Counted from the first letter of the stretch, positions 1-6,033 are shown. The stretch is 8,128 bases of DNA from Candidatus Coliplasma caballi (GCA_018065365.1 JAGHTH010000059.1:1-8128); one strand, 5' to 3'. Notes: generated from the letters alone by a model not told the origin. Program-made: numbers and translations.

Positions 1-273
1 ATTCAGTTCTTCGCACATAAAAAAGGTGTCGGTTCTACCAAGAACGGCCGCGACAGCGAGTCCAAGCGCCTCGGTGTGAAGAAACAGGACGGTCAGGCAG
101 TTGTCGCAGGCAACATCATCGTTCGCCAGCGCGGCACTTCCATCCATCCGGGCGAAGGCGTCGGCCGTGGTTCCGATGACACTCTGTTCGCGCTGATCGA
201 CGGTGTCGTGAAATTCAAGCCCATCGCAGGCGGTAGAAAGAGCGTTTGCGTTCTCTCCGCAGATGCCCAGTAA
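1..273 (+). CDS. rpmA: 50S ribosomal protein L27, 5'-truncated by window edge
   Basis: Encodes L27 of the large ribosomal subunit, whose flexible N-terminus reaches toward the peptidyl-transferase centre. The frame is open from base 1; 90 residues and a TAA stop are present and only the first few codons are missing. The visible protein begins IQFFAHKKGVGSTKNGRDS, and the family core continues through GNIIVRQRGT, HPGEGVGRG and DGVVKF. The QFF-A stretch before the conserved AHKKG is the Firmicutes-type N-terminal extension, which the cysteine protease Prp removes by cutting between F and A (established for Staphylococcus aureus). The gene order rplU-prp-rpmA-obg is common in Firmicutes, so rplU and prp probably lie just left of the window. 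A terminator follows 29 bases after the stop. Confidence 0.97.
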   Translation: MQFFAHKKGVGSTKNGRDSESKRLGVKKQDGQAVVAGNIIVRQRGTSIHPGEGVGRGSDDTLFALIDGVVKFKPIAGGRKSVCVLSADAQ

Positions 274-301
274 GGTTTCTTTGTAAGAACACAATAAGCA
301 G

Positions 302-332
302 AAAAAAGCGGCTCATTCGAACCGCTTTTTCT
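302..332 (+). terminator. Intrinsic terminator after rpmA
   Basis: A 9-bp perfect stem (AAAAAGCGG at 303-311 with CCGCTTTTT at 322-330) encloses a 10-base loop and ends in a T run. The loop can add a TC/GA pair. It lies between rpmA and obg and probably lowers read-through from the highly expressed L21-L27 operon into the GTPase gene. The A run on the left side means it could also work on the opposite strand. Confidence 0.85.
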
Positions 333-383
333 CACATTATGCGAATCTTTTCGCTGTTTGATTTTCGGAAAGAAGGTCCGACC

Positions 384-1649
384 GTGTTTATCGATCAGGT
401 TACAATTCATATCAAAGCGGGGAAGGGCGGAAACGGCAGCGTTTCGTTCCGCAGAGAGAAGTACGTTTCTCACGGCGGGCCCGACGGCGGCGACGGCGGC
501 AGAGGCGGAAGCATCGTCTTCGTTGCGGACACCGGCAAAAACACCCTGCTGGATTTCAAATACCGCAGAAAGTTCGCGGCGGAAAACGGCGCGGACGGTG
601 CCGCGCGCAAATTCATGGGCAAATACGGCGCCGATCTGGAGATCCCCGTTCCCGTCGGGACGGTCATTCGCGACGCGGAAAGCGGGCTGGTCATTCACGA
701 CATGGCGGAGGGCGAACGTTTCGTTGCCGCCAAAGGCGGAAAAGGCGGGTGGGGGAATACCCATTTCGCGACGGCGACCAGACAGACGCCGCGGTTTGCG
801 AAAGAAGGACTCGCGGGCGAGGAGACCGACGTTACGCTGGAACTCAAAATGCTGGCGGACGTGGGCTTCGTGGGCTATCCCAACGTGGGGAAATCCACTT
901 TGCTTTCGGTCATCAGTTCCGCAAAGCCCAAGGTGGCGAATTACCATTTCACGACGCTTTCGCCCAACCTCGGCGTGATCTCCGTGTACGACAAGACGTT
1001 CGTGGCGGCGGACATTCCGGGTTTGATCGAGGGCGCTTCGGAGGGCGCGGGACTCGGGCATGATTTCCTGCGGCACGTCGATCGCTGCCGACTGATTTTG
1101 CATATCTTCGATATGGCGGGGTCGGAACGTCCCGATCCGATGGAAGACATTCTGAAAATCAACAAAGAGTTGGAGCAATACAGCCCGGAACTCGCTTCGC
1201 GTCCGCAGATCCTGGTCGGAAACAAGATCGATCTCGGCTACGACGAGGCAAAGTACGAGGAGATCAAAGCGTACGCGGAACAGCGCGGCTGGCAGTTGTT
1301 TCTGATCGCCGGCGAAATCGACGAGGGCGTTCCGGAATTGCTGAAAGCCGTCGCGGCGAAGTTGGATACGCTGCCGCCGATCAAGGTCTATGAGCCGGAA
1401 TACGTCGCGAAAGAGCCCGAAAAGGAAGACACCTCGGTGGAGATCACACGTTCCGGCGACACCTTCTTCGTCAAGGGCGAGTGGCTGACGGGGCTGATCC
1501 GCAAGACCGATTTCGACGATTACGAATCGTTACAGTATTTTGAAAAGGTGCTGCGCGAAAAAGGCGTGATCGACGCGCTGGAAAAAGCGGGCATCGACGA
1601 GGGCAACACCGTCAACATTTACGACGTGGAGTTTGATTTCTTATTCTGA
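384..1649 (+). CDS. obg: GTPase Obg/CgtA, ribosome assembly
   Basis: A 421-residue Obg GTPase, which acts in late 50S assembly and the stringent/stress response. The Obg fold (about 1-158) is rich in glycine, with GGPDGGDGG at 31-39 and GGKGGWGN at 118-125. The GTPase domain follows: G1 GYPNVGKS (164-171), G2 region FTTLSPNLG (189-197), G3 DIPGLIEGA (210-218) and G4 NKID (280-283). The C-terminal OCT domain is about 350-418. I chose GTG at 384 because the protein then begins VFIDQVTIHIKAGKGG, matching the family N-terminus, and AGAAGG lies 7 bases upstream. The frame stays open further upstream to about 246, but that would read through the rpmA end and the terminator. The G5 motif is unusual: IAG at 308-310 instead of I-S-A. 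Its 3' end overlaps the convergent S1-domain gene by 9 bp. Confidence 0.96.
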   Translation: MFIDQVTIHIKAGKGGNGSVSFRREKYVSHGGPDGGDGGRGGSIVFVADTGKNTLLDFKYRRKFAAENGADGAARKFMGKYGADLEIPVPVGTVIRDAESGLVIHDMAEGERFVAAKGGKGGWGNTHFATATRQTPRFAKEGLAGEETDVTLELKMLADVGFVGYPNVGKSTLLSVISSAKPKVANYHFTTLSPNLGVISVYDKTFVAADIPGLIEGASEGAGLGHDFLRHVDRCRLILHIFDMAGSERPDPMEDILKINKELEQYSPELASRPQILVGNKIDLGYDEAKYEEIKAYAEQRGWQLFLIAGEIDEGVPELLKAVAAKLDTLPPIKVYEPEYVAKEPEKEDTSVEITRSGDTFFVKGEWLTGLIRKTDFDDYESLQYFEKVLREKGVIDALEKAGIDEGNTVNIYDVEFDFLF

Positions 1650-2582
1650 TTCCGCCGAAAAATCCGTTTCGACGCGTTTGTCGCACGAGGCGGGGGAATA
1701 CACCCAGCGGTCGATGTGGGCTTCGTTGCCGTACCGGTAATCGCCGGAAAAGCCGTCGCCCTCGCAGACGTCGATGATGACGAGTTTGATTTTCATTTTC
1801 TGCGGAATGACGTTTTTGATATAGACCGCGGCGTTTTGCCCGGGATGAACGTCGGGTTTGCATTCGGCAAGTCCGGCAAGGTTGGGAGCAAGTTCGACGA
1901 AAATGCCGTACGGCTCCACGCTGCGCACGATACCGGCGGCGGTCTGCCCCGGGACGAACAGGCGGGCGTTTTCTTCCCACGTTCCGAGCAGTTCCCGGTG
2001 GGAAAGCGTCAGCCGTCCCTGCTCGTCCGCGGCGTGCCGAACGACCGCGCGGATGTGCTGCCCGACCGTGAAACGCTCACGCGGGTGGTTGATGCGGGAG
2101 ACCGACATACAGTCGATCGGAAGCAGGGAAACCAGCCCGCACCCGATGTCGCAGAACGCGCCGAAAGGATCCAAATGGGTGATTTTGGCGTCGATGACGT
2201 CGCCGGGACAAAGCCGGCGCACGAAACCGAACAGGCACTCGCGCTGCGCTTCTTTTCGGGACAGGATCGGAACGGGATTGCCGAACGCGTCGTGCTCGAT
2301 CGCCGTAACGCAGCAGCAGACGGGTTTTCCCACGCGGGAGATCACGGCGATGTCTTTGATCTCGCCGTTTTCCGTATAGGCGCATTCTTCGCGCGGCAGG
2401 ATCCCTTTGAACGCGCCGAGCGAAACGTGCAGGTCGTGGGATTCGTCGCAGAGGAAACTGCGCCCCTCGATGATCGCGCCGCTTTCCATCGCTTCGCGGA
2501 GACCTTCCTCGGAGCCGGTAAGCCGACGGTTTTGTTCGGTGCGGATGTATTTTCCTTCGCAGAGATACTCGTTCTGTTTCAT
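1641..2582 (-). CDS. S1 RNA-binding domain protein, three OB folds
   Basis: A 313-residue cytoplasmic protein built from S1-type OB folds and related to short S1-like proteins of Clostridia. A diverged first S1 domain spans about 33-110 (GAIIEGR, then LGAFKGILPREE at 55-66). A clear second covers about 122-196 (GDVIDAKITHLDPFGAFCDIG, closing LTLSHREL). A third covers about 207-272 (GQTAAGIVRSVEPYGIFVEL). The 40-residue C-terminal tail has no recognised domain. RNA binding is expected from the fold; the target is unknown, and it is too short to be the six-domain ribosomal protein S1. I prefer ATG at 2582 (MKQNEYLCEG) to the in-frame ATG at 2609, because a purine-rich GGAAAGGAA lies upstream of the former, although the 10-12 base spacing is long. 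It is divergent from prfA and its stop lies inside the end of obg. Confidence 0.88.
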   Translation of the reverse strand: MKQNEYLCEGKYIRTEQNRRLTGSEEGLREAMESGAIIEGRSFLCDESHDLHVSLGAFKGILPREECAYTENGEIKDIAVISRVGKPVCCCVTAIEHDAFGNPVPILSRKEAQRECLFGFVRRLCPGDVIDAKITHLDPFGAFCDIGCGLVSLLPIDCMSVSRINHPRERFTVGQHIRAVVRHAADEQGRLTLSHRELLGTWEENARLFVPGQTAAGIVRSVEPYGIFVELAPNLAGLAECKPDVHPGQNAAVYIKNVIPQKMKIKLVIIDVCEGDGFSGDYRYGNEAHIDRWVYSPASCDKRVETDFSAESE

Positions 2583-2613
2583 TTGGATGCCAATTCCTTT
2601 CCTTCCCATTCGT

Positions 2614-2634
2614 AAAACCGTTTTGTTTCATTTT
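2614..2634 (-). repeat. Leader motif, copy 1 (upstream of S1-domain gene)
   Basis: On the - strand this reads AAAATGAAACAAAACGGTTTT, ending 31 bases before the start codon of the S1-domain gene. It contains the small self-complementary block AAAACGGTTTT. A copy identical at 19 of 21 positions lies 22 bases before spoIVB (6056-6076). In both places the ribosome-binding block GGAAAGGAAT follows. No promoter could be confidently assigned in this short divergent region. Confidence 0.5.
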
Positions 2635-2654
2635 ATGACCGATGGAGTACCGTT

Positions 2655-3725
2655 ATGCTCGAAAAATTATCGGAGATCGAAAAAAAATACGACGCTCTCG
2701 AAGCGTCGCTTTCCGATTCCGCCGTGGTGTCCGATCTGGAACGCTACAAGGCGTTGATGAAAGAATACAAGGAACTGACGCCCGTCGTCGAAATGTTCCG
2801 CGCGTACAAAAAAGCGCAGGGCGATCTGGAAGAAGCGGAAGCGCTGCTTTCGGAAGACGACCCGGAACTCAAGGAACTTGCCTCGGAGCAGGCGGACGAA
2901 GCGCGGGAGCAGATCGAGCGTTTGCAGGATTCGCTCCGCGAGGCACTGCTGCCGAAAGATCCCGACGACGACAAAAACGTGATCGTGGAGATCCGCGCGG
3001 GCGCCGGCGGCGAGGAAGCGGCGCTGTTCGCGTTCGTGCTGTACCGGATGTACCATATGTACGCCGACACGCATCGGTTTGCGTTTGAACTCGCTTCCTG
3101 CAACGATACCGAGTTGGGCGGCATGAAAGAGGTTTCGTTCCTCATCAAAGGAGAGGGCGCGTACGCGCGGCTCAAATACGAAAGCGGCGTGCATCGCGTG
3201 CAGCGCGTGCCGGAAACCGAGTCGCAGGGACGCATTCAGACCTCGACGGCGACCGTGGCGGTGCTGCCCGAATCGGAAGATTCCTCGTTTGAACTGAACA
3301 TGGACGAATTGGAGATCACGACGCACAAAAGTTCCGGCGCGGGCGGTCAGCACGTCAACAAGACCGAATCCGCGATCCGCGTGATCCACAAACCGACCGG
3401 GCTGGTGGTCGATTGTCAGAACGAGCGCAGCCAGCTGCAGAATAAAGCAAAAGCGCGGGAGATCATGAAAGCGCGGCTTGCGGCGATGGAACGCGAAAAG
3501 GCGGAAGCCGAAACTTCCGACCACCGAAGAAGTCAGATCGGCACGGGCGACCGGAGCGAACGCATCCGCGCCTACAATTACCCGCAGGGGCGCGTAACCG
3601 ATCATCGTATCGAGCTGGCGCTGTTCGATGTTCCGGGGTTTCTGAATGGGAACCTCGACGAAATGATCGAGGCGCTTGCCACCGCCGAACGCGCTGCGAT
3701 GCTGGCGGCAAACGAAGAAAAATAA
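2655..3725 (+). CDS. prfA: Peptide chain release factor 1
   Basis: A 356-residue class I release factor that recognises UAA and UAG in the ribosomal A site and triggers peptidyl-tRNA hydrolysis. The N-terminal region (about 1-105) is a charged coiled-coil-like helical domain. The codon-recognition region contains RVPETESQGRI, with the RF1-type tripeptide P-E-T at 186-188, which separates it from RF2 (S-P-F). The catalytic GGQ is at 230-232 within SSGAGGQHVNKTESA, and the C-terminal RIRAYNYPQGRVTDHR is typical of the family. ATG at 2655 has GGAG 7 bases upstream, and the length matches the family. It stands alone: the methyltransferase gene prmC, which often accompanies prfA and modifies the GGQ glutamine, is not in the window. 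It is closed by its own terminator. Confidence 0.97.
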   Translation: MLEKLSEIEKKYDALEASLSDSAVVSDLERYKALMKEYKELTPVVEMFRAYKKAQGDLEEAEALLSEDDPELKELASEQADEAREQIERLQDSLREALLPKDPDDDKNVIVEIRAGAGGEEAALFAFVLYRMYHMYADTHRFAFELASCNDTELGGMKEVSFLIKGEGAYARLKYESGVHRVQRVPETESQGRIQTSTATVAVLPESEDSSFELNMDELEITTHKSSGAGGQHVNKTESAIRVIHKPTGLVVDCQNERSQLQNKAKAREIMKARLAAMEREKAEAETSDHRRSQIGTGDRSERIRAYNYPQGRVTDHRIELALFDVPGFLNGNLDEMIEALATAERAAMLAANEEK

Positions 3726-3743
3726 GTTGACATAATGCTATAT

Positions 3744-3784
3744 AAAACGGAGAGAAACCAACGTCGGTTCCTCTCCGTTTTTTT
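3744..3784 (+). terminator. Strong intrinsic terminator after prfA, likely bidirectional
   Basis: An 11-bp perfect lower stem (AAAACGGAGAG, 3744-3754, with CTCTCCGTTTT, 3771-3781) continues past one A/C mismatch into AACC/GGTT with a 6-base loop, then runs out in seven T (3778-3784). It lies 18 bases after the prfA stop. Read on the - strand, the same hairpin ends in TTTTATAT and would serve spo0A, whose stop codon is about 86 bases away. Confidence 0.92.
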
Positions 3785-3842
3785 CACGGACAATACGCAA
3801 AAAATACTCGCATCCATTCCGTCAAATCGCAAACATTATGTA

Positions 3843-3870
3843 AACTCCTAACTCCTAACTCCTAACTCCT
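3843..3870. repeat. Four perfect tandem heptamers AACTCCT / AGGAGTT
   Basis: Four exact head-to-tail copies of AACTCCT. On the spo0A strand they read AGGAGTT and begin at the spo0A stop codon itself, the TGA sharing its last base with the first unit. Each unit holds a Shine-Dalgarno-like AGGAG, yet no open frame of useful length follows. Short heptamer tandem repeats of this kind occur in intergenic DNA of many bacteria and can change copy number by slippage. Confidence 0.9.
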
Positions 3871-4649
3871 CACACGCTGCCCGCGAGGACACGGTTTTTG
3901 AGTCGCAGGTTGTCCGCGATCATCGCGATGAATTCCGAGTTGGTGGGCTTTCCGCGGGAATTCTGCACGGTATAGCCGAAGAACGAGTTGAGAACGTCCA
4001 GATCGCCGCGGTCCCACGCGACTTCGATCGCGTGGCGGATGGCGCGCTCGACGCGGGAAGAGGTGGTGTCGTATTCCTTGGCGACGGCGGGATAGAGGAT
4101 CTTCGTAACCGAATTGATGATGTCGGTATCTCTCGCGACCATCAGAATGGCGGTGCGCAGATACTGATACCCTTTGATGTGGGCGGGAACGCCGATCTGA
4201 TGGATGATTTTGGTAACCTGCGCTTCCAGATCGCCCGCGTCGCGCTCGGGCATCGACGGGCTGATCTTCGGCTTGCCTTTTTCGGCGATGCGGCGGATGC
4301 GGTCGCCGAGCGTCCCGTAGTCCAGCGGCACGAGCATACAGCACGCCGCGCCCGATTCCACGCATTCCTCGTACAGTCCGGGGTTGTTGAAGGTGGAGAT
4401 CATGATGAACGAGGGGTACGCGTCGCCAAGCTGTTTCTTGCTCTCTCGAAGAAGCCCGACGCCGTCGATTTTTCCGAGGTATAAGTCCGAAATGACGACG
4501 CTCGGCTTCAGCCGCGTGATTTTGAGCAGGGCATCCTGCCCGTCTGCCGCTTCGCCGATCACGTTGATCCCCTGACGGCGAAGGTTTTGGGTGCATTGCG
4601 CGCGAAGTTCGTCGTTGGACTCCGCGATCAGAACTCTTGCTTTTTCCAT
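3870..4649 (-). CDS. spo0A: Stage 0 sporulation protein A, degenerate receiver
   Basis: A 259-residue homologue of the sporulation master regulator (267 in Bacillus subtilis). The receiver domain is about 1-123 and the DNA-binding Spo0A_C domain about 143-254. The latter is strongly conserved: IGVPAHIKGYQYLR (152-165), recognition-helix region TTSSRVERAIRHAIEVAW (195-212) and GKPTNSEFIAMIAD (233-246). In the receiver Asp55 (ISDLYL) is kept, but the acidic pair Asp10-Asp11 is Glu10-Ser11, the residue after the phospho-site loop is L-G rather than M-P, and the switch lysine of the usual L-K-P is Val107 (LVP). The start at 4649 has AAAGGAG 8 bases upstream; the frame extends to 4727 but that region holds the promoter. 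It lies downstream of spoIVB, the classical order. Whether phosphorylation still controls it is open. Confidence 0.95.
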   Translation of the reverse strand: MEKARVLIAESNDELRAQCTQNLRRQGINVIGEAADGQDALLKITRLKPSVVISDLYLGKIDGVGLLRESKKQLGDAYPSFIMISTFNNPGLYEECVESGAACCMLVPLDYGTLGDRIRRIAEKGKPKISPSMPERDAGDLEAQVTKIIHQIGVPAHIKGYQYLRTAILMVARDTDIINSVTKILYPAVAKEYDTTSSRVERAIRHAIEVAWDRGDLDVLNSFFGYTVQNSRGKPTNSEFIAMIADNLRLKNRVLAGSV

Positions 4650-4689
4650 GTTTGAGACTCCTTTTTGTTGAACTTTCATTCTCGCTTTT

Positions 4690-4718
4690 ATTTTACTTTT
4701 TCCGGCTGTCGAAAACAA
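4690..4718 (-). promoter_or_regulatory. Sigma-A-type promoter of spo0A
   Basis: On the - strand a -35 TTGTTT (4713-4718) is separated by exactly 17 bases from a -10 TAAAAT (4690-4695), predicting a start near 4683 and a leader of about 34 bases. A 0A-box match (4706-4714) occupies the spacer next to the -35 and overlaps its edge, so Spo0A could regulate its own transcription here. I looked for a sigma-H promoter in the same region and did not find a convincing one. Confidence 0.7.
4706..4714 (+). promoter_or_regulatory. 0A-box match 1, at the spo0A -35
   Basis: CTGTCGAAA contains the full TGTCGAA core of the Spo0A binding site known from Bacillus and Clostridium. It sits 58-66 bases upstream of the spo0A start codon and touches the -35 hexamer. 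The following bases (AACAAT) are nearly the same as those after the second match, so the two sites share a longer TGTCGAAAA-type block. Binding is inferred from the motif and position only. Confidence 0.6.
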
Positions 4719-4788
4719 TAGAAGCAAGGCGAAACTTCCTTTGAAAAAGGTGCAACAGTTCGCCGCGATTCGAGCATTTCCGTATGAC

Positions 4789-4808
4789 TTTTGCGCAAAA
4801 AACGCAAA
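4789..4808. promoter_or_regulatory. Palindrome / inverted half-sites upstream of spo0A
   Basis: TTTTGCGCAAAA (4789-4800) is a perfect 12-bp palindrome. Its left half TTTGCG (4790-4795) also pairs with CGCAAA at 4803-4808, giving TTTGCG-N7-CGCAAA. A closely similar dyad, TTTGCG-N6-CGCAAA, lies upstream of spoIVB (6095-6112). It looks like a dimeric regulator site; the protein is unknown. Confidence 0.4.
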
Positions 4809-4839
4809 GAACGACCGAAACCGACGGCAAATATCGACG

Positions 4840-4860
4840 TTCTACGTAGAAATTGTCGAA
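4840..4860. promoter_or_regulatory. 0A-box match 2 abutting a 12-bp palindrome
   Basis: TTGTCGAA (4853-4860) is a second 0A-box match, about 205 bases upstream of spo0A. Immediately left is the perfect palindrome TTCTACGTAGAA (4840-4851), and left of that TCGAC (4834-4838) forms an inverted partner of GTCGA in the box. On the - strand the box also reads TCGACA, 18 bases from GATATT (4830-4835), a weak candidate for a distal promoter. Confidence 0.5.
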
Positions 4861-4906
4861 AAACAATGAAAAAAGGAAAAACAAAACCGGCTTTTTGAAA
4901 GCGGAG

Positions 4907-4973
4907 AAAAAACGGGGAAGGACACTCGCACGGGGAAACAAGATCCCCGGAAGTGCCGTATTCCCGCTTTTTT
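4907..4973 (-). terminator. Nested hairpin after spoIVB, probable bidirectional terminator
   Basis: A 67-base imperfect hairpin. The inner stem is CGGGGA (4931-4936) with TCCCCG (4944-4949), then CACT/AGTG (4923-4926 with 4952-4955), then GGGAA/TTCCC (4915-4919 with 4961-4965), flanked by six A on one side and six T on the other. On the - strand it ends in CCCCGTTTTTT about 48 bases beyond the spoIVB stop, where it would end that transcript and separate it from spo0A. Confidence 0.7.
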
Positions 4974-5020
4974 CGTCAAAATCCGTTTTTTTACGACCGA
5001 AGCACGTTTTTTCCGCACAA

Positions 5021-6033
5021 TCAGAAATAACTCAGCATATTCCGAATGCGGATTCCGAATCCTCTCGTCGAGTCGTCAAGCAGGACGTGCGTAACCGCGC
5101 CGACCAGTTTTCCGTCCTGCAAGATCGGAGAACCGGACATTCCCTGAACGATCCCGCCGGTCAGAGAGAGCAGGGCGGGATCGGTTACGTGGATGAGAAA
5201 TTCTTGGTCCTCCCCGAATCGACGTAGAGTTCTTCGATCTCGATTTCGTAGTCGCGCACCGAGCCGTCCACGGAAGAACGCACGGTCGCTTTTCCCGCTT
5301 TGATCTCTCCGAGCGGGATCGGATCGGCGAGCGAAGACGGCAGCGTGCGGAACGTTCCGAATACGCCGCCCTCGGTGTTGCTTTCCAGCAGACCGATCTC
5401 CGTCGTCCCGAATTCGCCTTTGAGTTCGCCGGGAAGATTCTTTTTGCCTTTGCGGACGCCCGTAACCCGAACGTCCGAGACCGTTCCTTTCAGAAACGGC
5501 ATGAGTTGTCCCGTCGCGGAATCGGTGATCCCGTGGCCGAGACCGCCGAACCGTCCGGTTTTCGCGTTGATGAACGTGATCGTTCCGATGCCCGCCGTGC
5601 TGTCGCGTACCCAGACGCCGAGGCGGTATTCGCCTGCCGTGCGGTCGCGCACGGGCATCACGTCCGCCGTGTGTTCCGCGCCGTCGCGCAGGTAGCAAAG
5701 CCGGAGTTTCTGCCCGCCGCAGCCCTTGACGATGCGCAGAAGTTCTTCCGCGTCCTTGATCTCCGCGCCGCCCGCCTGCGTGATAATGTCGCCCGTCTGC
5801 AAGCCCGCGTCCCTTGCGGGAGAACGAACACCGCCTGCCGTTTCCACGTCCGCGATGCCGATGACGATCGCGCCTTTGGCGTAGAAGCGGACACCGAACG
5901 CCATTCCGCCGGGGATCAGCGTGTCGGGAACGTCCGTTTCGGCGATCGCCGCGAGCGGAACGCAGGAGAGCAACAGGAAGCACGCGCAGAGCAGGGACAG
6001 AGTATATTTGAAAAATCGTTTCTTTCCTGCCAT
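5021..6033 (-). pseudogene. spoIVB: SpoIVB serine peptidase, split by a frameshift
   Basis: SpoIVB is the S55-family serine protease secreted from the forespore that triggers activation of sigma-K processing in the mother cell. The first frame (6033 to 5185, 282 codons) has an N-terminal hydrophobic signal/anchor (about 7-31), the LIPGG segment (39-43), a PDZ domain (about 45-128) and the peptidase start with GLGHGITD (catalytic His167). It then breaks off after IEELYVDSG. The missing end continues in the -1 frame as EFLIHVTDPALL (catalytic Asp) and GIVQGMSGSPI (catalytic Ser, 15 residues after the Asp, as in B. subtilis D363/S378), ending at 5021. One extra G in the run at 5212-5215 restores a 337-residue protein. 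AAGGA lies 7 bases before ATG 6033. It sits upstream of spo0A as usual. It could be a true mutation, a sequencing error or programmed frameshifting. Confidence 0.9.
5209..5216 (-). other. Frameshift site within spoIVB (run of four G)
   Basis: On the - strand the codons read GAT TCG GGG AGG. Slipping back one base after GGG gives GAG GAC CAA GAA, which joins directly to the conserved C-terminal half of SpoIVB. The conserved protein must change frame between about 5244 and 5195, and this homopolymer is the obvious slip point in that interval. There is no classical tandem heptamer slippery sequence. Confidence 0.7.

Noticed and set aside
341..354. Small hairpin GCGAA-TCTT-TTCGC in the obg leader
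   Set aside because: Only five base pairs and no T run; too weak to call a regulatory element.
93..1178. Long open frame antisense to obg (361 codons), and similar antisense frames over the S1 gene, prfA and ygiQ
   Set aside because: Arginine- and proline-rich translations without family features, no ribosome-binding sites, and each lies opposite a well-conserved gene; they are a by-product of GC-rich codon use.
2596..2654. Possible sigma-A promoters for prfA or the S1-domain gene
   Set aside because: Best matches (TTCGTA-N17-TTTATG on +, GCATAA-N17-TAAAAT on -) have at least one very poor hexamer, so I could not assign either.
2642..3088. 148-codon + strand frame overlapping the start of prfA
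   Set aside because: Out of frame with prfA, arginine/glycine-rich, no ribosome-binding site of its own.
3727..3749. TTGACA followed by TATATAAA just after prfA, resembling a promoter
   Set aside because: The spacing to the TATA-like block is only about 8-10 bases, no gene follows on this strand, and the block is the base of the terminator stem.
3822..3850. Good AGGAG plus ATG on the - strand after the heptamer array
   Set aside because: The frame is ATG plus three codons then TGA; the next ATG leads into the terminator and antisense prfA.
4853..5227. 124-codon + strand frame across the spoIVB-spo0A gap
   Set aside because: It starts at TTG inside a 0A box, crosses the terminator hairpin and continues antisense to spoIVB; no domain or ribosome-binding site.
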